From Streptomyces acidicola (GTDB lineage Bacteria; Actinomycetota; Actinomycetes; Streptomycetales; Streptomycetaceae), in NCBI RefSeq assembly GCF_009377235.1, contig NZ_VMNX01000032.1:1-53386 (forward strand): DNA of 53,386 bases, written 5' to 3'. The position numbers and the translations under genes are program-made. The notes under the pieces were generated by a model. The model ran no database searches. It saw only the letters and a program-made list of their open reading frames with translations, and had not been told where the DNA came from. This document shows positions 31,398 through 40,561 of the stretch, one piece after another. Positions within the stretch are counted from its first letter, which is position 1; the number at the start of each line of letters is the position of its first letter.

Positions 31398-34300
31398 TCA
31401 CGAGGCGGGCATGTCGATGTCCCCCTGGTCGTCGTCGAAGAAGTACACCTCGGCCCTGTCGAGGGTCTTCGCCGACGGCCAGGTCAGCTCCGCCCATTGC
31501 TGCCCGGTCTCCGGCCAGGTCCCCCAGCGCGGGTTCACGGTGTCGTTGGACGACGGCGGGTCGATCCCGTCGTTGACCGCGGTGACGCTCTCCCAGGGGG
31601 AGGTGTACGACGCGGAGGCCGTCGCCGACGCCGCCAGGTTGCCCGGTGGCTGGGCGCCGCCCCGGTTGTACACCTTGACCTCGGTGAGGCCGGTCTTGGC
31701 GCCGGAGGCGTTGGTGGCCAGGACCCTGACGCGTTGGGCGCTGATCGCGGGGAACCGCACCAGGTTGTAGTTGGCGCGTGGTGCGGCCGGGCTCTTGCTC
31801 TGGCCGGGGGCGTTCACCCACGAACTGCCGTTGTAGTACTGGATGGTGTACGCGGACGGGGCCCGGTAGGTGGTGCTCGCCGGCCGGCTGTCCTTGAAGT
31901 ACAGGCGTACCTCGTCGAGCGTACGGGCCGTGCCGAAGTTCAGCTCGTACCAGTCCTGACTGTTGGCGGAGCCTCCGGCACCCCAGAAGGGCTCGTTGGT
32001 GGGGTAGCCGTCGACCGCGCCCGCGACGTTGCTGCCCGATCCGGTGTGGGACGCGGACACGGTCGCCCCGGAGGCGAGGTTGGTCAGGTCGGCGGTCAGG
32101 TCGACGCCCGCCTTGGCGAGCATGTCCACCATCCGGGGACTGTCCTGCACGACCTGGTTGGGGGCTTTCAGGCCGGGGACGGCCGTGTGGTGGGTGACCG
32201 TGCCGCTCGTGGTGACGTCGCCGGTCGCCGGGTCCCAGGTGAAGGGCACCAGCGAGTTGATGGTGGCGACGCGGTTGCCGTTGACGTAGATCGAGTAACC
32301 CTCCGGGACGCCCGGGTAGCGCACCACGCCATCGGCCGGGTCGTCCCAGACGATGCTCAGGTCGGCACCCCGGTAGCGGAGGTTGTTGACGGTGAAGTGA
32401 CTCCAGCCGATGTCGATGGGGGAGAGCTCGACCTTCGCGTCGTTGCGGGGCCGCAGGCCGGCGACGTCCTCGATCACGGTCCAGTTGCTGCTGCCGAGGA
32501 TGTTGTGGTGGATCCAGGAGCGGTAGTTGATCGTGCTCCCGTTCCAGTCGGCCCAGAACTCGTTGGCGTCGGGCCACTGGGTGTTGCCGCCGACGTACTG
32601 CGCCCAGGCGTTCCAGTAGAGCAGCTTCTTGTAGTCGGTCGCGTTCATCCAGGAGTTGGGGTAGTTGCGCAGGACCGAGGAGTAGAGCCGGAACTGCACG
32701 GTGGAGTTGATGGTGGAGAAGTTGTTGGAGCCCGGCTGCCCGGCGTCGGCCGCCGCCTTCTTGTCGACCTGGTTGGCCGTGTAGAAGGGGAAGACGGGGT
32801 ACTGGGCAGGGTCGTCGAACAGGCGTAGGGCCTGCTTGTAGGTCGCGGTGTCGGGGACGGCTCCGACCGAGAACGGGTAGTAGTTGTTGATCTCCTTCCA
32901 GGGCACCCACTCGTTGGTCGACTTGAGCCGGTGCTCGAACAGCTGCCGGTTCGGGTTCCACAGCACGCTGACGATGGCGTCCTTGATCTGGTTCGCGAGC
33001 GTACGCATCTCGGCGGCCTTGGCCGTGTTGCCGGTCGCCTCGTAGGCCTGCGCGGCGGCCAGCGCGCCGCTGTACTGGTAGGCGGACTCGGCGCGGTCCA
33101 TGGTGCCGGGCTTCCAGTGGAAGGAGACGGCGTCGGCGTCGTTGCCGGTCAGGGCGCCCCAGTCGTATTCGATCAGCTTGTTGTTGTCGTGGTCGTAGTG
33201 GGCGAGCTGGCCCTTGACGTCGCCCTCGGCGTAGCGGGCCAGGTTGGCGGCGATGCCCGGCTGGCCGCCGTGGATCTGGTAGCTCTTCCATGCCGCTTCG
33301 GCGATGTACTGGGTGTAGCTGTTGGACCAGTTCTCCGGGTCACCCGGGTTGTCCAGGAAGCGGCCGCCCTTGGAGGTCTGGCCGACGCTCAGCCAGTCCC
33401 CGTACGCGTAGGCCGGGTCGCGCAGGTACTTGAGGTCGTCGATGTGCATCGGCTGGGTGAGCGCGATCGCGTTGTTGTAGCCGAGGACGCCCTCGGTCGA
33501 GGTCGGGAACTGGAAGGTCTGCCCGGGGATGTCGGCGTCGAGGTTGTTGAACCGCATCAGCCACCAGCGGTAGTAGACGCTCTTCTTGATCGCGGGTTCG
33601 GGCACGTCGATGTAGGGCACGTTCTGCGCCCACCACCGGTTGTAGTCCCTGACGTGGGTCGCGAACGCGGTGGCGCCTGAGTACCCCACGTAGGCGTTGT
33701 ACTCCGTGAGGGACTCGGGGATCTCGTCCGTGACGAAGCCCATCACCACCTTGGCTGTCACCGTGGCCCCGGCCGCGATCGTCACGGACCGGTTCAGGCC
33801 GCCGCCGGCGGCGGTGAACCCGTCGCCGGTGAGCCGCGGACGGATGGTCGTGAGGTTGTTGTAGGCGTTCACCTGCCCGGTCAGCTCGCTGCCGGTGCCC
33901 GTGGTGGCATAGGGCGAAGTCGCGCGTAACTGCAGCGTGGTGGAGCCGCTGCCGTTGTTCTTGATGGACAGGTTGGTCACGGCGACGTTGTTGTCGGTGA
34001 TGAACTTCGTCTGGCTGACCGTGATCGAGCCGGCGGTGTGCACGCTCTTCCAGTGGCTGGGCGCCTGCCAGCGCTGGGAGACCTGTTCGGTGAAGGTGCC
34101 CGGGCTGATCGCGACCGCGTAGGCGTTGTTGTCGTTGATGCTCTCCCAGTAGGCGACCTTCCCGGCGAACCCGAGCCGCGAGGGGTCGTGCTCCTTCATG
34201 AAGACCGCGCGCCCACGGCTCATCAGCCAGGGCCCGGCCGGGTCGTTGCCGGAACGGGCCAGCAGACGGTCCATCCAGAAGTCGGTTCCCGAGCTCTCCG

Positions 34301-34466
34301 CGTCGTAGATGGTCCGCATCATGTCGCCCGGCGTGTAGGCGACGGGCGGGGCCGGGACCGCGGGTCCGTTGAAGGTGGGGAACCCGATGGTCTGCGCGGC
34401 GGCGGCCGGGGTCGCGGAACAGACGGAACCGATGATGAGCAGCAGGGCCACGAAGAGGCGCTTCAT
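31398..34466 (-). CDS. Secreted glycoside hydrolase of MGH1-like (alpha/alpha)6 type with discoidin domains, C-terminally truncated
   Basis: A 1022-residue exported protein. The signal peptide is about 1-24 (ending ATPAAAA). After a beta-rich N domain comes a helical barrel with RWWLMRFNNLDADIPGQ, TQYIAEAAWKSYQ, EYDWGALTGNDADAVSFHW and NEFWADWNGSTINYRSWIHHN, read in parts. It resembles the MGH1-type/GH63-like clan, but I cannot name the family. A discoidin domain (NLASGATVSASHTG onward, about 790-930) is followed by a second one that stops abruptly at DQGDIDMPAS. A stop at the edge of the tnpB relic removes the last strands, so the catalytic part is whole and the lectin part is damaged. Confidence 0.8.
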   Translation of the reverse strand: MKRLFVALLLIIGSVCSATPAAAAQTIGFPTFNGPAVPAPPVAYTPGDMMRTIYDAESSGTDFWMDRLLARSGNDPAGPWLMSRGRAVFMKEHDPSRLGFAGKVAYWESINDNNAYAVAISPGTFTEQVSQRWQAPSHWKSVHTAGSITVSQTKFITDNNVAVTNLSIKNNGSGSTTLQLRATSPYATTGTGSELTGQVNAYNNLTTIRPRLTGDGFTAAGGGLNRSVTIAAGATVTAKVVMGFVTDEIPESLTEYNAYVGYSGATAFATHVRDYNRWWAQNVPYIDVPEPAIKKSVYYRWWLMRFNNLDADIPGQTFQFPTSTEGVLGYNNAIALTQPMHIDDLKYLRDPAYAYGDWLSVGQTSKGGRFLDNPGDPENWSNSYTQYIAEAAWKSYQIHGGQPGIAANLARYAEGDVKGQLAHYDHDNNKLIEYDWGALTGNDADAVSFHWKPGTMDRAESAYQYSGALAAAQAYEATGNTAKAAEMRTLANQIKDAIVSVLWNPNRQLFEHRLKSTNEWVPWKEINNYYPFSVGAVPDTATYKQALRLFDDPAQYPVFPFYTANQVDKKAAADAGQPGSNNFSTINSTVQFRLYSSVLRNYPNSWMNATDYKKLLYWNAWAQYVGGNTQWPDANEFWADWNGSTINYRSWIHHNILGSSNWTVIEDVAGLRPRNDAKVELSPIDIGWSHFTVNNLRYRGADLSIVWDDPADGVVRYPGVPEGYSIYVNGNRVATINSLVPFTWDPATGDVTTSGTVTHHTAVPGLKAPNQVVQDSPRMVDMLAKAGVDLTADLTNLASGATVSASHTGSGSNVAGAVDGYPTNEPFWGAGGSANSQDWYELNFGTARTLDEVRLYFKDSRPASTTYRAPSAYTIQYYNGSSWVNAPGQSKSPAAPRANYNLVRFPAISAQRVRVLATNASGAKTGLTEVKVYNRGGAQPPGNLAASATASASYTSPWESVTAVNDGIDPPSSNDTVNPRWGTWPETGQQWAELTWPSAKTLDRAEVYFFDDDQGDIDMPAS

Positions 34467-34603
34467 GACGGGGTCCGCCGTTCCTGGATGCCCTGGATCC
34501 CCTCGGTGGCCTGGATCCCCTGGAGTCGCTCGTTCGGCTGGTGGTCGCACTTCTGGGCGTCGGTGGCGGCCTCACACGCGGCCGCCGTCGTTCGTCTTCT
34601 CAT
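34463..34603 (-). CDS. Small ORF (46 aa) overlapping the glycosidase start
   Basis: This ORF starts at ATG 34603 with GGGAG six bases upstream. It ends in a TGA that overlaps the glycosidase ATG (ATGA). The peptide is hydrophilic, with two Cys and a repeated GIQ (LQGIQATEGIQGIQ), which comes from short CTGGATCCC-type DNA repeats. It has no signal peptide or membrane segment. It may be a leader peptide that couples ribosomes to the glycosidase start; I do not recognise it. Confidence 0.4.
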   Translation of the reverse strand: MRRRTTAAACEAATDAQKCDHQPNERLQGIQATEGIQGIQERRTPS

Positions 34604-34780
34604 CGGATGCTCCCTGTCCGGTTGACAGCAGGCGTTCGCTCGCGATGGTGCTGACGTTCTCCGACGGGCCTCCCGGGAGCCTCAGCGAACGGGAGCCCCG
34701 GCGGACGAGGGTGGGTCAGGAGTGCCGGGCGGGCGGACGCACCTCTGCCGGCGGTCCGAGCCGCAGGGTGAGGGAGTGGC

Positions 34781-34852
34781 TCAGGAGGGGACGGTGACCG
34801 CGTCCAGCATCGTGCTCGCCGCGCTCACATCGATGTCCTTGGCGATGCCCAT
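34781..34852 (-). CDS. Small ORF (23 aa) directly behind the LacI-controlled promoter
   Basis: This ORF (MGIAKDIDVSAASTMLDA then VTVPS) starts at ATG 34852 with a strong AGGAG-type ribosome site. It lies just downstream of the promoter at 34908-34936. Promoter, operator and ribosome site suggest it is translated. It could be a leader peptide or the start of a gene that has lost its body: the 177 bases between it and the 46-aa ORF hold no other supported gene. Confidence 0.4.
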   Translation of the reverse strand: MGIAKDIDVSAASTMLDAVTVPS

Positions 34853-34894
34853 GCCTTCTCCTCTGCGTCCCCCGAGGAGCAATAAGACTGACCT

Positions 34895-34910
34895 AAAAGG
34901 TTTTCGCAAC
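34895..34910. promoter_or_regulatory. LacI-family operator 1
   Basis: AAAAGGTTTTCGCAAC, overlapping the -10 element and the likely transcription start of the glycosidase operon. A near-identical copy lies at 35039-35054. Binding here would block the promoter. Confidence 0.65.
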
Positions 34911-34936
34911 GTAGATGTGAACCCATGCACTGTCAA
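34908..34936 (-). promoter_or_regulatory. Promoter of the glycosidase operon
   Basis: On the minus strand TTGACA (34931-34936) and TACGTT (34908-34913) are 17 bp apart, a near-ideal vegetative promoter. The -10 end overlaps the LacI-type operator at 34895-34910. Confidence 0.75.
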
Positions 34937-35038
34937 GACACGAGAGCGGGGCGCACACTTACCTGGCAAGGGCTTACCGGGCTAGATTCAGGCAAAACTG
35001 AGCAGAGGGAGTCCGATATGGCTGGTTCCTCTCGGTGA

Positions 35039-35054
35039 AAAAGGTTTTCGGAAC
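35039..35054. promoter_or_regulatory. LacI-family operator 2
   Basis: AAAAGGTTTTCGGAAC, 15 of 16 bases equal to operator 1, just before the lacI-type start codon at 35056. It is suited to autoregulation, and the two sites could allow looping over 144 bp. Confidence 0.62.
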
Positions 35055-35055
35055 G

Positions 35056-36072
35056 ATGAGCTCTCAGCGACGGCGGGCGACCACGATCACCGATGTGGCC
35101 ACGCGTGCGGGGGTGTCGATCGCGACCGCGTCCAAGGCGCTCAACGGCCGGAGTCAGGTCCGTGCCGAGACCCTGCAGCGCGTTCTCCGGGCGGCGGAGG
35201 AACTCGGCTACCAGCCGAACGCGCTCGCCCAGAGCCTGATCTCCGGTCAGACCCGCACCGTCGGGCTGCTCACCAGCGACAGCGTCGGGCGGTTCGGCAT
35301 TCCCGTGCTGCTCGGCGCGGAAGACGCCTTCGGCACGGGTGAGATGGCCGTCCTGCTCTGCGACGCTCGCGGAGACGCCATCCGGGAGCGGCACTACGTG
35401 CGTACGCTACTGGCCCGTCGCGTCGACGGGATCATCGTGGTCGGGGAGAGCACCGATCCACGACCGTCCATCAGCCTTGATCTGCCCGTGCCCGTCGTCT
35501 ACGCCTACGCGCCCTCCGACGATCCGCAGGATGTGTCGTTCGTGCCCGACGACGTGGGCGGGGCCCGCATCGCCGTCCAGCATCTGCTGACCGTCGGCAG
35601 GCGGCGCATCGCCCACATCACCGGGCCCACCCACTACCGGGCCGCCCAGGACAGGGCGGTCGGCACCGCCCGGACCCTGGAGGAAGCGGGACTCGCGCTC
35701 TCCGGCGGCCAGGCCCTCTTCGGCGCGTGGTCGCGGCGCTGGGGGCGGCAGGCAGCCGAGATCGTGCTCGCCGGCGACCCGGAGACCGACGCCGTGTTCT
35801 GTGGGAGTGATCAGATCGCCGCAGGGTTCGTCGAGGCCGTTCGGGAGCGCGGCCTCCGGGTTCCCGACGACATCGCGGTCGTCGGATACGACAACTGGGA
35901 GGTCCTGTCCGCCGAGACCAGGCCCCCGCTGACCACCATCGACATGAACCTGGAAGTCCTCGGCCGCACGGCCGCCCAGCATCTGTTCGCCGCCATCGAC
36001 GGCCGGGCCGCCTCGGGAGTGCATCGCATGTCCTGCAGCCTGACGATCCGTGAATCGACCATGCCCCAGTGA
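35056..36072 (+). CDS. LacI-family regulator of the glycosidase operon
   Basis: A 338-residue LacI-type repressor. The helix-turn-helix is TITDVATRAGVSIATASKALNG, followed by an intact hinge helix (NALAQSLISG) and a periplasmic-binding-like sugar domain (GRRRIAHITGP, DAVFCGSDQIAAGFVEA, VVGYDNWEVL). I prefer the ATG at 56 of this block over the GTG at 35035, because the GTG would put operator 2 inside the gene. It is divergent from the glycosidase operon and should be released by an oligosaccharide inducer. Confidence 0.9.
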   Translation: MSSQRRRATTITDVATRAGVSIATASKALNGRSQVRAETLQRVLRAAEELGYQPNALAQSLISGQTRTVGLLTSDSVGRFGIPVLLGAEDAFGTGEMAVLLCDARGDAIRERHYVRTLLARRVDGIIVVGESTDPRPSISLDLPVPVVYAYAPSDDPQDVSFVPDDVGGARIAVQHLLTVGRRRIAHITGPTHYRAAQDRAVGTARTLEEAGLALSGGQALFGAWSRRWGRQAAEIVLAGDPETDAVFCGSDQIAAGFVEAVRERGLRVPDDIAVVGYDNWEVLSAETRPPLTTIDMNLEVLGRTAAQHLFAAIDGRAASGVHRMSCSLTIRESTMPQ

Positions 36073-36135
36073 CGGAAGCCGGGCCACACGCAGCGGCCGA
36101 CCGACCCGAACGGGCCGCAACCGGGCACGGACCAG

Positions 36136-36828
36136 TCAGCCGAGGACGAGCGGGAGTTCGGCGGCCAGCCCGCCCAGATCCGCCTTCTCCCCGGCGGTGG
36201 GGGTACGCCGTCCGGTGCCGACCAGCAACGCGTCCTTGTCGGAGAACGACGCGGGGAACGTGGCCCCGGCGATCTTCTCCAGCATTTCGCGTGACCGGGC
36301 AAGCGCCTCCGCGGGCGGTCCCGCCACGCCCGGAAGGTGCGCGGCCAGGTCGAGGTGGTGCAGCGTCCACTCGATGACGTACGCGGAGAGGTAGTCGCTC
36401 GCGGTGAGGACCACGTCGCGGGTGCTGACCCGCAGGCCCGGGTCGGCGAGTCCGGCCGCGCGTCCGGCTGCCGAGCCGACGTCGTCGAGGTGGAACTTGA
36501 GCAGCCACGGCTCCTCGTACGCGGCGGCCAGCCGGACGATCAGCGCGTCGAGCGGGTCATCGCCCGTCGGCGGCGTCTCGGCCACCTCCCAGTAGGTCAC
36601 CGCGTCGCGGGTCGGTTCCGTATTGGCGGGGGTCACCAGGGTGATCAGGACGTCCTGTGCGTCGATGACCAGATGGCACACCAGGTCCCGTACGAGCCAG
36701 CCTCGGCAGCCGGACGGCTGTGCGAAGTCCTCGTCCGCGAGTTGGGAGACCGCTGTGCGCAACGCCGTCCATGAGCGTGAGAAGAGATCCACACTGGCAC
36801 GGTACGGCCTTGGGGGGCTTTGGGACAT
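36136..36828 (-). CDS. Mycothiol-dependent maleylpyruvate isomerase family protein
   Basis: A 230-residue protein of the MDMPI/DinB four-helix-bundle type. The likely metal-binding His residues are in WLVRDLVCHLVIDAQ and VIEWTLHHLDLAAHLPG. Members use mycothiol, the actinobacterial thiol, as cofactor for isomerisation or conjugation. The substrate is unknown. I chose the ATG at 36828 (MSQSPPRPYR); a longer reading to 36927 adds 33 residues with no family resemblance. It is convergent with the LacI gene. Confidence 0.8.
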   Translation of the reverse strand: MSQSPPRPYRASVDLFSRSWTALRTAVSQLADEDFAQPSGCRGWLVRDLVCHLVIDAQDVLITLVTPANTEPTRDAVTYWEVAETPPTGDDPLDALIVRLAAAYEEPWLLKFHLDDVGSAAGRAAGLADPGLRVSTRDVVLTASDYLSAYVIEWTLHHLDLAAHLPGVAGPPAEALARSREMLEKIAGATFPASFSDKDALLVGTGRRTPTAGEKADLGGLAAELPLVLG

Positions 36829-37085
36829 CGGGACAGCGGTCAACGCCAGCCGTTGATCATTGCTGTGGGTCGGCGACCCGGCATCCGTACCCTGCCACCA
36901 CCACCCTCGGACCAGATCGGTCACCAAAGTTGCGGTTCGGAGAACACGCGCCGGTTCCCGGGCGGTGAACGCGCGACCCGACGGACATGCGGCGTCGGCG
37001 TCGTGCAGGACCGGCGGTTACCGTGTCGATCGTGCGCGACAGTCCTGCCGCGCCGGTGGACCACCAGACGGGGGAGGCTGCGGGC

Positions 37086-37796
37086 ATGGCCGGGCTTGCA
37101 CGGATCGAACGGGAGGAGCCGCAGGCTCCCGCGGTGGAGGTGGCGCGGCGCCTGCTGGACCACCTGTTGACGTCGGGCCGGCTCAGGGCCGGTGACCGGC
37201 TGCCGCCGGAGCGGCAGCTCGCGGAGACCTTCGGGGTGGGCCGCTCGGCGGTCCGCGAGGCGCTGAAGTCCCTGTCCCTGCTGGGGTTGCTGGAGATCCG
37301 GCAGGGCGACGGTACTTATGTGCGGGCGGCCACCTCGGACCTGTTGCCGCAGGTCCTTGAGTGGGGACTGATGCTCGGCGACCACACGATGGACGAACTC
37401 CTGGAGGCACGCGCGTGCGTGGAGGTCGACCTCGCGGAACTGGCCGCCCTGCGCAGGACGGACAACGACGTCACCGCGCTCGAAGCGCATCTGGCCCGGA
37501 TGACGGCCGAACACGACGACCCCGAGCGCTACCTGGAGGCCGACCTGGCCTTTCACCGGGCGCTGGCGCAGGCCTCGCACAACAGCGCGCTGGCCGGCCT
37601 CCAGGCCCGCCTCGAGACGTTGGTCGCCGTGTGGATCCGGCAGAACATCCGCAAACCGGGGGAGGGGCGGCTGGCCGAGCACGAGGCCGTGCTGAAGGCC
37701 GTAAGGGCCAGGAACGCCCGTGCGGCGCGGTCCGCCATGCACGCCCGCATGGACTCGGCGACCCGTCGTCTGCGAGCCCGGCTCGGCCGGGGCTGA
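37086..37796 (+). CDS. FadR-type GntR family regulator
   Basis: A 236-residue GntR regulator. The winged helix has RLPPERQLAETFGVGRSAVREALKSL and LLEIRQGDGTYVRAA, in parts. The FCD domain carries EADLAFHRALAQAS and EHEAVLKAV. I chose the ATG at 37086 because GGGAGG lies nine bases upstream; a GTG at 37023 and an ATG at 36987 are alternatives. It is divergent from the isomerase gene (257 bases between starts) and convergent with the aconitase gene. Its target is not evident; I found no clear palindrome in the divergent region. Confidence 0.88.
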   Translation: MAGLARIEREEPQAPAVEVARRLLDHLLTSGRLRAGDRLPPERQLAETFGVGRSAVREALKSLSLLGLLEIRQGDGTYVRAATSDLLPQVLEWGLMLGDHTMDELLEARACVEVDLAELAALRRTDNDVTALEAHLARMTAEHDDPERYLEADLAFHRALAQASHNSALAGLQARLETLVAVWIRQNIRKPGEGRLAEHEAVLKAVRARNARAARSAMHARMDSATRRLRARLGRG

Positions 37797-37867
37797 GGGG
37801 CTCGCACCGTCGACTGGCCGACGTCCTCATGCCCGGTGGCATCGAACTCCGTCCTCGTGGGTGAGGC

Positions 37868-40561
37868 TCACGGCGAGGGAAGAGCGCGGCGGACGACGTA
37901 CGGCAGGATGCCCCCGTGCTGGAGGTAGGCCAGCTCCTGGCGGGAGAAGATCCGCAGCCGCAGTCCCGCGGTGGCCCGGCGTTCCTGAGCTTCCCGCAGG
38001 TGGAGGGTGACGCGGTTGGTGCCGACGCTCAGGCTGTCGAGCCCTTCGAAGGAGAGCTCTCCCTCGCCGGAGAAGGGGTACGACGACGCGTCGTCGCCCT
38101 CGGCGAACTCCAGTGGCAGGACGCCCATGCCGATCAGGTTGCTGCGGTGGATGCGTTCGTACGACTCGGCGATGACCGCGCGCACGCCCAGCAGGGCCTG
38201 GGCCTTGGCCGCCCAGTCCCGGCTGGAGCCCGCCCCGTAGTTGCGGCCGGCGACGACGACCAGGTCGTGGCCCGCCTCCCGGTAGGCCGGCGCCGCCTCG
38301 TGGACGGGAAGGACGTGGGCGCCGTCGGCCGTGTACGCGTACCCGCCGGGGCCCGGTTGCGTGTCGGTGTCGTTCAGCAGCAGGTTGGTGACGGCGGCGT
38401 TGGTGAAGGCGCCCCGCAGCATGACCTCGTGGTTGCTGCGGCGTGTGGAGTACTGGTTGAGGTCGCGGCGGGCGACTCCGCGTTCGGTGAGCCACTGTCC
38501 GGCCGCGCTGCGGGAGGGGATGGCGCCGGCGGGGGAGATGTGGTCGGTGGTGACGTTGTCGCCGAGCCGGAGGAGAACCCTTGCCCGGTCGATCCTGAGG
38601 TGGGCCGGCGGGCGGGCGGACAGATTCGTGAGGTGCGGGGGGCGGCGGACGTACGTCGACTCCGGGTTCCACGGGAAGCGGGTACCGCCGGGTGCGTCGA
38701 TCTCCTGCCAGGCCCGGGTGCCCTGCCGGATACGGGCGGCGTTGGCACGGAACATCTCCGGCCTGACGAACTCCGCGACGCATGCGGCGACTTCGTCGTG
38801 GGTGGGCCAGAGATCCCTGAGGTGGACGGGGCGGCCCTCGTGGTCGGTCCCCAGGGGCTCGTGGTCGAAGTCGTGCAGAACCGAGCCGACCAGGGCGTAG
38901 GCGACGACCAGCGGCGGGGAGGCGAGGTACGACAGGGAGATGCGTGGGTTGACCCGGCCTGCGAAGTTGCGGTTGCCGGACAGGACGGCGACCGGTTCGG
39001 TGGCGCCGTCCTCGGCGAGCTGCTCCATCGCCGGGTGCAGGGGACCGGAGTTGCCGATGCAGGTCATGCAGCCGAAGCCGACGATGTGGAAGCCGGTCTT
39101 TTCCAGAGCGGGCAACAGTCCGGCCGCGCGCAGGTACTCCTCGACCACCCGTGAGCCGGGGGACAGCGAGGTCTTGACCCAGGGTTTGGCGGTCAGCCCC
39201 GCTGCCACCGCCCGCTCGGCGAGCAGACCCGCCTGTACGACGAGGGCCGGGTTGGCGGTGTTGGTGCAGCTGGTGATGGCGGCGATGGCGACCGGGCCGT
39301 CGGGGAGTGGTTCACCGAAGGCGCCGGATGCGCCGAAGCCGTCGGATGCCGTGCCCGACCTCGCAGCCGTGCCCGACCCGGCAGCCGTACGGACCGCGGC
39401 TCGCCGGAACGAAGCCGGGACCTCGGACAGCGGCAGCCGCTGGTGCGGCAGGTTCGGGCCCGCCACACAGGGCTCGACGGTGCCGAGATCGAGGTCGAGC
39501 AACTGGTCGTAGCGGGGGACGGGGCGGTCGTCGGTGCGCTTCAGCCCCTGGGCGGTGAGGTAGGCGTCGACGAGTCCGACATGGGACTCCTCCCGGCCGC
39601 TGAGGTGGAGGTAGGCGGCGGTCTCGTCGTCGTAGGGGAAGTAGACGCAGGTCGCGCCGTACTCCGGTGCCATGTTGGAGACCGCGGCGCGTTCGGCCCA
39701 GCCCAGGGTCGTGACGCCGTCGCCGCAGAACTCGACGAACTTGTTCACCACGCCCGTGGCGCGCAGCAGTTCGGTCAGGGTCAGGGCGAGGTCGGTGGCG
39801 CCGACGCCGGGGCGCAGCCGCCCCGTCAGGCGGACACCGACCACGTCCGGGTAAGGGATGGTGACCGGTTCGCCGAGCATGGCGGCCTGCCCTTCGAGGC
39901 CGCCGACTCCCCAGCCGACGACGCCCAGGGCGTTGATCATCGGGGTGTGGCTGTCCGTGGCGACGAGGACGTCCGGCTGCAGCCAGGGCAGCCCGCCGTC
40001 CTCCGCGTCCGTCACCCACACCACCCGGGCCAGCGCCTCCATGTTGACCTGGTGGATGATCCCGGTGCCCGGCGGTACGACACGGAAGTTGCGCACGCTC
40101 CGCTCGGCCCACTTCACCATCTCGTACCGCTCGCCGTTGCGCCGGAAGTCGATCAGCAGATTGCGGTCGACGGCGTCGGCGCGGCCGTACTCCTCGACGA
40201 TCACGGAGTGGTCCACGGTCAGGTCCACCGGGATCGACGGCTGGAGCACTTCCGGGTCCCCGCCCAGTTCCGCGACGCTGTCACGCATGGCCGCGAAGTC
40301 GGCCAGCGCCGGGAGGCAGGTGGTGTCGTGCAGCATGATCCGGTTCGGAAGGACCGGCACCTCACAGACTCCGCTTCCGGCGCGGGCTCGCACCACCACG
40401 TCCGGCAGCGCTGCGGGTGACCGTCGTGCGACGTTCTCCAGCAACACCCGCACCGCGTAAGGGAGCGCGTCCAGCTCGGCGCGCTGCAGGATCCGGTCCA
40501 GGGGCTGATAGCGGTACGAGCGGCCCTCGACGGTGAGCACAGCGGTGCGGTCGGCGTTCAT
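37868..40561 (-). CDS. acnA: Aconitase AcnA-type hydratase
   Basis: An 897-residue aconitase of the AcnA/IRP1 type, which isomerises citrate and isocitrate through cis-aconitate on a 4Fe-4S cluster. The cluster ligands are all present: Cys432 (ITSCTNTANP), Cys498 and Cys501 (GFGCMTCIGNSG). The C-terminal swivel domain has GAGSSRDWAAKAQALLGVRAV. An unusual Gly/Ser/Ala-rich insert (TAAGSGTAARSGTASDG) precedes the first Cys. I chose the ATG at 40561 (MNADRTAVLTVEGRSYRYQP). Its setting between catabolic regulators suggests a second, inducible aconitase or a related acid hydratase, not the housekeeping enzyme. Confidence 0.87.
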   Translation of the reverse strand: MNADRTAVLTVEGRSYRYQPLDRILQRAELDALPYAVRVLLENVARRSPAALPDVVVRARAGSGVCEVPVLPNRIMLHDTTCLPALADFAAMRDSVAELGGDPEVLQPSIPVDLTVDHSVIVEEYGRADAVDRNLLIDFRRNGERYEMVKWAERSVRNFRVVPPGTGIIHQVNMEALARVVWVTDAEDGGLPWLQPDVLVATDSHTPMINALGVVGWGVGGLEGQAAMLGEPVTIPYPDVVGVRLTGRLRPGVGATDLALTLTELLRATGVVNKFVEFCGDGVTTLGWAERAAVSNMAPEYGATCVYFPYDDETAAYLHLSGREESHVGLVDAYLTAQGLKRTDDRPVPRYDQLLDLDLGTVEPCVAGPNLPHQRLPLSEVPASFRRAAVRTAAGSGTAARSGTASDGFGASGAFGEPLPDGPVAIAAITSCTNTANPALVVQAGLLAERAVAAGLTAKPWVKTSLSPGSRVVEEYLRAAGLLPALEKTGFHIVGFGCMTCIGNSGPLHPAMEQLAEDGATEPVAVLSGNRNFAGRVNPRISLSYLASPPLVVAYALVGSVLHDFDHEPLGTDHEGRPVHLRDLWPTHDEVAACVAEFVRPEMFRANAARIRQGTRAWQEIDAPGGTRFPWNPESTYVRRPPHLTNLSARPPAHLRIDRARVLLRLGDNVTTDHISPAGAIPSRSAAGQWLTERGVARRDLNQYSTRRSNHEVMLRGAFTNAAVTNLLLNDTDTQPGPGGYAYTADGAHVLPVHEAAPAYREAGHDLVVVAGRNYGAGSSRDWAAKAQALLGVRAVIAESYERIHRSNLIGMGVLPLEFAEGDDASSYPFSGEGELSFEGLDSLSVGTNRVTLHLREAQERRATAGLRLRIFSRQELAYLQHGGILPYVVRRALPSP

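Noticed and set aside
31229..31576. Plus-strand frame of 115 codons over the tnpB relic
   Set aside because: It has no family match, and part of it runs antisense to the glycosidase. Only the relic portion is meaningful.
29844..32828. A 994-codon plus-strand open frame
   Set aside because: It runs antisense to two clear secreted glycosidases, has a Val/Gly/Arg-rich shadow composition and no domain. It is an artefact of high GC.
37916..39154. Long plus-strand frame opposite the aconitase gene
   Set aside because: The minus strand encodes a full aconitase with all cluster ligands; the plus-strand product has no recognisable motif.
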